From: Arboricoccus pini
Lineage (GTDB): Bacteria > Pseudomonadota > Alphaproteobacteria > Geminicoccales > Geminicoccaceae
Length of the DNA stretch: 64,000 nucleotides
Assembly (NCBI RefSeq): GCF_900187945.1
Contig: NZ_FYEH01000001.1
Coordinates: 536,307-600,306 of the forward strand
Direction of reading: 5' to 3'
Made by a program: the position numbers and the translations under genes. The notes below the pieces were generated by a model that saw only the letters and a program-made list of their open reading frames with translations, ran no database searches and was not told where the DNA came from. Position 1 is the first letter of the stretch, and the number at the start of each line of letters is the position of its first letter. Of this stretch, positions 55,838-64,000 are shown one piece after another.

Positions 55838-58800
55838 TTTCGTCGGTCTTCGTCGATCGTCCCCGTCTCGCGTTCGTCATCTCCATCGTCATCACGATCG
55901 CCGGATTGATCTCGATGACGCAGATCCCGTTGGCCCAGTTCCCAGACGTGGTGCCGCCGCAGGTCAATGTGAGCACGACCTATCCGGGTGCCGACGCGGA
56001 GGTGCTGGAGGCGACGGTCGCTCAGCCGATCGAGCAGCAGGTCACGGGTGTCGACAAGATGCTCTACATGCAGTCGATCTCGGGCGCCGACGGTACGTAC
56101 AATCTCACCGTGACCTTTCAGCTCGGCACGAATCCCGATATCAACACGGTGAACGTGCAAAATCGGGCCAGCCTCGCCGAGCCGACGCTGCCTGATGAGG
56201 TGACGCGCCAAGGCCTTTCGATCAGGAAGCGCAGCACAGCCTTCCTCTACGCGATTGCACTGCACTCGCCGAACCACACCTATGACGCGCTTTATCTTAA
56301 TAACTACGCGACGATCTACATCCTGGATCAGATCAAGCGCCTGAACGGCGTTGGCGATGTCACGCTGTTCGGACCGCTCGACTATTCCATGCGGGTCTGG
56401 CTAAACCCGGATCGGCTGACCAGCCTCGGTCTGACTCCCACCGACATCGCCACCGCCATCCAGTCGCAAAACACCCAGGCCGCGATTGGCCGCATCGGTG
56501 CCGAGCCCATCCCGCCCGGCCAGCAGATCCAGATGAACATCACGACGTTGGGAAGGCTCACCAGCGTCGACCAGTTCAAGAACATCATCGTTCGCGCTGG
56601 CAATAATGGCTCGATCGTCCGTCTGGGCGACGTTGCTCGCGTCGAACTGGGGTCGAAGTCCTCCGACCGCTACACGCGCTATGATGGTTCAAGCGCCGCC
56701 GCGTTCGCCGTCTATCTGGCCCCCGGTGCCAACGCGGTGGCGGTCGGCAAGCTTGTCACCGCGCGGCTGAACGAGCTCAAGCAGAGCTTTCCGCAGGACA
56801 TGACCTATAGCGTCATCTTCGATTCGACCATCTTCATCGGCGCGACGATCGATGAGGTGATCAAGACGCTGCTTGAGGCCTTCGTTCTGGTGGCCATCGT
56901 CGTGTTTCTTTTTCTCGGCAAGCTCAGGACGACGATCATTCCGCTGCTGGCCGTCCCCGTGTCGGTCATCGGTACCTTCGCGGTCATGCTCATGATCGGC
57001 TATTCCGCGAACACGATCTCGCTCCTGGCCCTCGTCCTAGCGATCGGCATCGTCGTCGATGACGCCATTGTCGTCATCGAGAATGTCGAACGTGTTCTCG
57101 AGGAGGACGAACATCTCTCGGTAGCGGACGCCACCAAAAAGGCGATGGGTGAGATCACCGGCCCGATCATTGCGATCACGCTGGTCCTGCTCTCGGTCTT
57201 CGTCCCGGTGGCTTTCATCCCGGGTCTATCGGGCGAGCTCTTCCGCCAGTTCGCGGTCGCCGTGTCGATCTCGATGCTGATCTCGGCGCTCAACGCATTG
57301 ACGCTGAGCCCGGCCCTTTGCTCCGTGCTCCTCACGCGCGGCCATGCGAGCTTCAAGCCCATCCAGTGGGTCCTGAAGGGCATCGACAAAGCAACGAACG
57401 GGTACGCGGCGGTCGTAACGCGGCTGGTCCGGGTCTCCATCATCAGCGTGTTTATCATTGGCGGCATGGCAGCGCTGTCCTGGTTTCTCATGCAGCGCAC
57501 TCCAGGTGGCTTCCTGCCGGACGAGGACCAGGGCTTCGCCTTTGCCGTCGTCCAATTGCCATCCGGCGCCTCCGTGCAGCGGACGACGGCTACGGTGGAG
57601 CGGGTTGAGAAAATCATCCGCGATGATCCGACAGTCGAGGCGCTCCTTTCGGTCGTCGGCTACAATTTCCTAGATTCCATCGCTCAGTCGAACGCTGCCT
57701 TCTTCGTCGTCCGGCTCAAGCCTTTTGAGGAGCGGCTGGAACCCGACCAGAAGGTGCAGGCCTTCATGGCGAGAATGCGCAGCCAACTGGCCGCCGTTTC
57801 GACAGGGTATGCCGCGGTCTTCAACGTCCCGCCTATTGTCGGTCTCGGCTCGACCGGCGGCTTCGAATACATGCTTGAGGATCGTAGTGGTCGCAGCACG
57901 CCGCAGTCGCTGGCGCAGGTGATGAATGGTTTGGTTGCGGCTGCCAACAAGGATAGCCGCCTAGCCGCCGTCTTCAGCACGTACGCCGCCGACACGCCGC
58001 AGCTTTACTTGAACATCGATCGGGACAAGGCCCAGGCGTTGGGTGTGCCGATTGCCAACGTGTTCGCTGCGCTGCAGACCACGCTCGGCTCCTACTACGT
58101 CAACGATTTCAACCAGTACGGACGTACTTGGCAGGTCAACATCCAGGCCGAGGGCCAGTTCAGAACCGATCCCAACGACATCAACCGCATCTATGTGCGC
58201 AACTCTTCCGGTGGGATGGTGCCGATGAGCTCGCTTGCGACCATCAACACCAAGCTAGGCCCCCCCGGTATCACCCGGTTCAACGGCTTCCGTGCGGTCA
58301 AGGTCAACGGCAGCCCGAGGCAGGGGATAAGCTCAGGCGAGGCCCTGAACGGCATGGCGGAGATTTCGCAGCAGGCGCTACCTGAGGGATTTGGTTTCGA
58401 GTGGACAGGCACGGCGTTGCAGGAACTGGAGGCGGCGGGCAAGACGTCGATCGTGCTTTCGGCAGCCGTCCTTTTCGCCTTCCTCTTTCTCGTGGCGCTC
58501 TATGAGAGCTGGATGATCCCGGTCCCGGTACTCCTTTCGGTCATGACGGGTGTCCTCGGGGCGATCCTGGCCATTCAACTGACGGGCCTGAGTTTCGACG
58601 TCTACGCCCAGATCGGCCTCGTGGTGCTGATCGCGCTGGCCTCGAAGAACGCCATTCTGATCATCGAGTTCGCGAAGCTCGAGCGCGAGAGCGGCAAGAG
58701 CATCATCGATGCGGCCATCAATGGTGCGCGACTGCGGTTCCGACCGGTGATGATGACCAGCTTTGCCTTCATCCTGGGCCTCTTGCCACTGGTTCGCGCC

Positions 58801-59043
58801 GTGGGCGCCTCGGCGGCGACGCGGCGCGCCGTCGGCACGCCGGTCTTTGGCGGCATGATCGCCGCGTCCTTTGTCGGCGTCTTCCTCATCCCGATGCTCT
58901 ACGTCGTCTTCCAGCGCCTGCGCGAGTTCGGCAAGCGCAAGCTCGGCGGCGGTGACCAGAGCGGAACGAAGCCGCAAGCGCCGCATGGCGGCTCGCGGGC
59001 GATCGGCGCCAATACCGGCAGCGCGCCGGCATCGGGCATCTAA
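55834..59043 (+). CDS. RND efflux pump, inner-membrane transporter (AcrB/MexB family, HAE1)
   Basis: A 1069-residue proton-driven multidrug exporter. Twelve transmembrane segments in two halves flank large periplasmic loops. Family marks are the N-terminal [15 protein letters not shown], the proton-relay pair Asp409-Asp410 in [25 protein letters not shown], and the second-half [15 protein letters not shown] with the conserved lysine. It is coupled to the adaptor. No outer-membrane factor gene is nearby, so it must use a TolC-type channel encoded elsewhere. The substrate range cannot be read from sequence. Confidence 0.95.
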   Translation: MISSVFVDRPRLAFVISIVITIAGLISMTQIPLAQFPDVVPPQVNVSTTYPGADAEVLEATVAQPIEQQVTGVDKMLYMQSISGADGTYNLTVTFQLGTNPDINTVNVQNRASLAEPTLPDEVTRQGLSIRKRSTAFLYAIALHSPNHTYDALYLNNYATIYILDQIKRLNGVGDVTLFGPLDYSMRVWLNPDRLTSLGLTPTDIATAIQSQNTQAAIGRIGAEPIPPGQQIQMNITTLGRLTSVDQFKNIIVRAGNNGSIVRLGDVARVELGSKSSDRYTRYDGSSAAAFAVYLAPGANAVAVGKLVTARLNELKQSFPQDMTYSVIFDSTIFIGATIDEVIKTLLEAFVLVAIVVFLFLGKLRTTIIPLLAVPVSVIGTFAVMLMIGYSANTISLLALVLAIGIVVDDAIVVIENVERVLEEDEHLSVADATKKAMGEITGPIIAITLVLLSVFVPVAFIPGLSGELFRQFAVAVSISMLISALNALTLSPALCSVLLTRGHASFKPIQWVLKGIDKATNGYAAVVTRLVRVSIISVFIIGGMAALSWFLMQRTPGGFLPDEDQGFAFAVVQLPSGASVQRTTATVERVEKIIRDDPTVEALLSVVGYNFLDSIAQSNAAFFVVRLKPFEERLEPDQKVQAFMARMRSQLAAVSTGYAAVFNVPPIVGLGSTGGFEYMLEDRSGRSTPQSLAQVMNGLVAAANKDSRLAAVFSTYAADTPQLYLNIDRDKAQALGVPIANVFAALQTTLGSYYVNDFNQYGRTWQVNIQAEGQFRTDPNDINRIYVRNSSGGMVPMSSLATINTKLGPPGITRFNGFRAVKVNGSPRQGISSGEALNGMAEISQQALPEGFGFEWTGTALQELEAAGKTSIVLSAAVLFAFLFLVALYESWMIPVPVLLSVMTGVLGAILAIQLTGLSFDVYAQIGLVVLIALASKNAILIIEFAKLERESGKSIIDAAINGARLRFRPVMMTSFAFILGLLPLVRAVGASAATRRAVGTPVFGGMIAASFVGVFLIPMLYVVFQRLREFGKRKLGGGDQSGTKPQAPHGGSRAIGANTGSAPASGI

Positions 59044-59050
59044 ACACCAA

Positions 59051-59081
59051 GAGCAGCTCGGCATCCGTTGCCGAGCTGCTC
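59051..59081 (+). terminator. Hairpin after the RND pump gene
   Basis: GAGCAGCTCGGCA (59051-59063) pairs perfectly with TGCCGAGCTGCTC (59069-59081), with a 5-base loop, 8 bases past the pump stop. There is no T tract, but position and stability fit a terminator. Confidence 0.65.
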
Positions 59082-59152
59082 GCCTCCGACCAACTCCCCC
59101 TCGCCGTCGCCGGGCCGCGCACATGATCGATGGCGGGCCTGAACGTTGAAGG

Positions 59153-59180
59153 CTTGTTTCGCCCGCCGCCTTTCCCACAT
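59153..59180 (+). promoter_or_regulatory. Candidate sigma-32 (heat shock) promoter of clpB
   Basis: CTTGTTT (59153-59159), a 14-base spacer, and CCCACAT (59174-59180) resemble the RpoH consensus CTTGAAA-N11-15-CCCCAT. It lies 86 bases upstream of clpB, a gene normally under heat-shock control. Confidence 0.4.
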
Positions 59181-59266
59181 GATCCTCGCGATCGGAGGAT
59201 GCCGGTTTCCGGGTTCTCCAATCCTGGTCGCAGGTCTGCTCGCATGAGGGACGGAGAGGTCGAATC

Positions 59267-61855
<2,589 letters not shown>

Positions 61856-61980
61856 TGATCGCGACCGAGGGACCGCTAATGCCGCCCCTCGGCATTCTTG
61901 ATCAGGAGGGCTGAGGCCAGGCCGGAGTCAGCGCGACCAGAAGACGCTACCCGCGCCACCCGGTCATCTCCTGAGCCCTC

Positions 61981-62013
61981 CCCGCCCGCCTCGGGCAACG
62001 CGAGGCGGGCGGG
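61981..62013. terminator. Bidirectional hairpin between convergent clpB and M23 peptidase genes
   Basis: CCCGCCCGCCTCG (61981-61993) pairs perfectly with CGAGGCGGGCGGG (62001-62013), with a 7-base loop. It sits between two convergent genes and could end transcription from both sides, though T tracts are weak. Confidence 0.7.
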
Positions 62014-62032
62014 TTACAATAGCGCGCGACCA

Positions 62033-63484
62033 TCAAGGCGTGTTCTGGGCGACGAGGGTGTGGCCAGCCTGATCGATCTGCCGGTCGATCGCGAGCTTTT
62101 GCTGACGAAAACGCCTGAGGTCGGCTCCGGAGAGCTGGGCCTGCTCGATGGTCTTGACCGAAAGCGGATTGATCTGCGTGCCGTCGACCAGGATCTCGTA
62201 GTGCAGGTGCGGACCGGTGGCGAGGCCGGTGGCACCGACATAGCCGATGATACTGCCCTGCTTGACCGTGTCGCCACGTTTCAATCCACGGGCGAAACGC
62301 GACATGTGGCCATAAGCTGTCGCATAGTCGGCGTTATGGCGGATGCGAATGTAATTGCCATAACCCCTGCTGCGGCCGACGAACTCGACCTTACCGTCGC
62401 CAGCTGCGAAGATCGGTGTGCCGGTCGGTGCGGCGAAGTCCACGCCCTTATGCATGCGCGTGTATCCCAGCACCGGATGACGCCGACTGCCGAATGTCGA
62501 GGAGAGGCGTGCACCGTCGATCGGCGTGCGTAGCAGCCATTTGCGCAGCGGGCGGCCATTTTCATCCAGATAGTCGCTGGAGCCGTCGTCCCGCTCGAAG
62601 CGGTAGGCCCGGGCCATGCGGCCATTCACCTCGAGTGCCGCATAGCGGACGAGACCGAGGCCCGCCGGGTTGCCATCCGCATCCGTCATGTGCTCGTAAA
62701 TGGCGGCAAAGCGATCGCCCGGCTGGATGTCTCGCTGGAAGTCGACGTCCCAGCTGAAGAGCTTGACGATGGCCGGCACGGCGGCGGCTGGCAGGCCGGA
62801 TGCTGCCGCCGCCTGATAGAAGGAGCCGCTGACCTCGCCCGTGGCGACGGCTACTTTGCGCTCGAGCGGGCGTTCCACTTTGTCGATGGCAAATCCGCCG
62901 CTGGCGCGGCGAAGCCGGAGTGACTGGCGGGCGTCTATGTCGAACGTGAGCGTCGTCAGCTGGCGCCCGCCCGTCGGTGATGCCTGGCTGCCGATCTCGA
63001 TCGTCTGGCCCTCGCGCAGACGGCGCAGATCGAAGGACCGGCCAAGAGTATCGAGGGCGGCAGCGGTGTCGGCGTCGTCGATTCCCTGAGCGGCAAGGAT
63101 GCTGCCCAGCGTATCGCCGCCTTCGAGAAGGACCAACTGATTGGGTCGCCCCGACGCGTCCACGGCCAGTGTATGCACCGAGAGGTTCGCTTCGGGTGGC
63201 ACGGGCTCAGCCGCTACCGGATGGATATCTGACGGATGGGCCAGGGCAGGCTCGACTCCCGGATTGCCAGATAGCGCCGGGGAAGCGGGGGCTGGCAGGG
63301 CCTGGATGGTCGATGCCTGGGCGCGCGGGATGAAAGGCGGCGGCGTGGCCAGACTGGCCCCGTCGGTTTCGCCGGCAGCGAATGGGTGGGTCAACACGGG
63401 TGCCGCCAAGCAGCTAGCGGCAAGCACAGCGTAGGCAAGCAGACGACGTTCGCGTCGGCCCGCGGATGGCATGACAGGGGGCAC
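62033..63484 (-). CDS. M23-family peptidoglycan endopeptidase
   Basis: A LytM-type zinc metallopeptidase that cuts peptidoglycan cross-links. The 483-residue product has an N-terminal signal or membrane anchor (LLAYAVLAASCLAA), a Pro/Ala-rich linker, a LysM/OapA-like region (VLLEGGDTLGSILAAQGID), a middle domain, and a C-terminal M23 domain with the zinc motifs H345-K-G-V-D349 and H426-L-H428. It resembles MepM/Csd3-like proteins. GTG 63484 is chosen because GAGAGG lies 8 bases upstream on the minus strand; ATG 63472 is in frame. All catalytic residues are present, so it should be active rather than an EnvC-type activator. Confidence 0.92.
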   Translation of the reverse strand: MPPVMPSAGRRERRLLAYAVLAASCLAAPVLTHPFAAGETDGASLATPPPFIPRAQASTIQALPAPASPALSGNPGVEPALAHPSDIHPVAAEPVPPEANLSVHTLAVDASGRPNQLVLLEGGDTLGSILAAQGIDDADTAAALDTLGRSFDLRRLREGQTIEIGSQASPTGGRQLTTLTFDIDARQSLRLRRASGGFAIDKVERPLERKVAVATGEVSGSFYQAAAASGLPAAAVPAIVKLFSWDVDFQRDIQPGDRFAAIYEHMTDADGNPAGLGLVRYAALEVNGRMARAYRFERDDGSSDYLDENGRPLRKWLLRTPIDGARLSSTFGSRRHPVLGYTRMHKGVDFAAPTGTPIFAAGDGKVEFVGRSRGYGNYIRIRHNADYATAYGHMSRFARGLKRGDTVKQGSIIGYVGATGLATGPHLHYEILVDGTQINPLSVKTIEQAQLSGADLRRFRQQKLAIDRQIDQAGHTLVAQNTP

Positions 63485-64000
63485 GTCATCGACCTCTCAT
63501 TTTTTGGGCGACGTCGGGGCGGGGTCAATTCGCAGGGGGCAAACCCGCGACCATCGCCTGCCGAAGCATCGTCCTGTTCTCCTCGAGCCTAGTTCTTTGC
63601 AGGACGCCCTATGGGGTGTCAAACGCCGATTTCACTTGACATGTGCTCTCCCGTCAGCCGGCCACCTACGTGGAGGGCGGCTATGAGCGACGTGGTCGAG
63701 CGCGGGTGCATTTTTCTCCCCCATCCCTCTTGCGTTGGGTGAGAGTGGGGGATAGATAGCTCCACACCAACGCGGCGGTACTCGCTGCCGCGAAGGAAAA
63801 AGTCGTCTCCTGAAAATGAACCGGATTGAGGTTCATCTTCGAAAAGAGAACTCGAGGGAGTTCGCGGGGTTATCCTTTAGGGGGTGGTCCTGTTGGAGGC
63901 GCGCCTGTTCTTTTGACATCGTGATGATGATGAAATTGGAAGGGATGTGCAGGCGGCGGTGACGTTGTCTTGCATATTCTGGATGGTCTTGGGGTTTATC
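63485..64000. other. Terminal 516 bases without a supported gene
   Basis: The promoter of the M23 gene should lie here; a TTGACA hexamer occurs on the minus strand at 63617-63622 without a convincing -10. There is a hairpin ATGAACC-ggattga-GGTTCAT (63816-63836) and a GC-rich imperfect inverted repeat near 63716-63752. No coding region or repeat family is recognised. Confidence 0.5.

Overview
The window is about 64 kb of GC-rich bacterial chromosome, almost certainly from an alphaproteobacterium (best guess Rhodospirillales-like or a neighbouring deep lineage; no species is assigned). The evidence is the argH / small lipoprotein / lysA / DUF4175 (TIGR02302) order, an alphaproteobacterial-type RNase P RNA just upstream of the division-cell wall (dcw) cluster, a FAT GUY-type receiver protein, a phasin (polyhydroxyalkanoate storage), and the bamD-recN pair downstream of ftsZ.

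Layout. 1-5.7 kb: arginine and lysine biosynthesis (argH 3' part, lysA), an inner-membrane DUF4175 protein and an AmpD-like amidase. 5.7-6.2 kb: rnpB. 6.6-25.1 kb: a complete dcw cluster, rsmH-ftsL-ftsI-murE-murF-mraY-murD-ftsW-murG-murC-murB-ddl-ftsQ-ftsA, mostly coupled by 1-4 base stop/start overlaps. A 463-base gap follows, then ftsZ with its own terminator. mraZ, normally the first gene, is absent; its place holds three inverted repeats. lpxC, the usual neighbour after ftsZ, is also absent; a CYTH-CHAD protein overlapping a ParA-like ATPase sits there, followed by bamD and recN. 30.4-39.4 kb: mixed housekeeping and accessory genes (a LOG-family protein, phasin, PRC-barrel protein, uvrB, MFS exporter, a frameshifted DUF2076 gene), with a REP-like hairpin family between genes.

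39.5-50.4 kb looks like one purine acquisition and oxidation island. On the minus strand, xdhA-xdhB-xdhC runs by overlapping genes into a BMP-type ABC ATPase and two permeases, then a soluble PAS/MCP-type chemoreceptor. The matching periplasmic binding protein is convergent on the plus strand. The inferred logic is import of a purine or nucleoside, oxidation by xanthine dehydrogenase, and a receptor tying this to behaviour or signalling.

50.5-63.5 kb: trehalose-phosphatase, an unusual 82-residue protein that is only a histidine-kinase DHp (phosphoacceptor) domain, convergent with a stand-alone FAT GUY receiver; a DUF1275 membrane protein; the 3' stub of an alcohol dehydrogenase next to tRNA-Leu(CAA) in a 1.4 kb gene-poor stretch; an RND efflux pair (lipoprotein adaptor and pump); clpB; and an M23 peptidoglycan endopeptidase. 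The last 516 bases hold no gene I can support.

No CRISPR array, insertion sequence, prophage or replication origin was seen. The most interesting leads are the DHp-only/receiver pair, the purine-island chemoreceptor, the palindromes replacing mraZ, and the CYTH-CHAD/ParA pair next to ftsZ. All functions come from reading motifs by eye; no database search was run.
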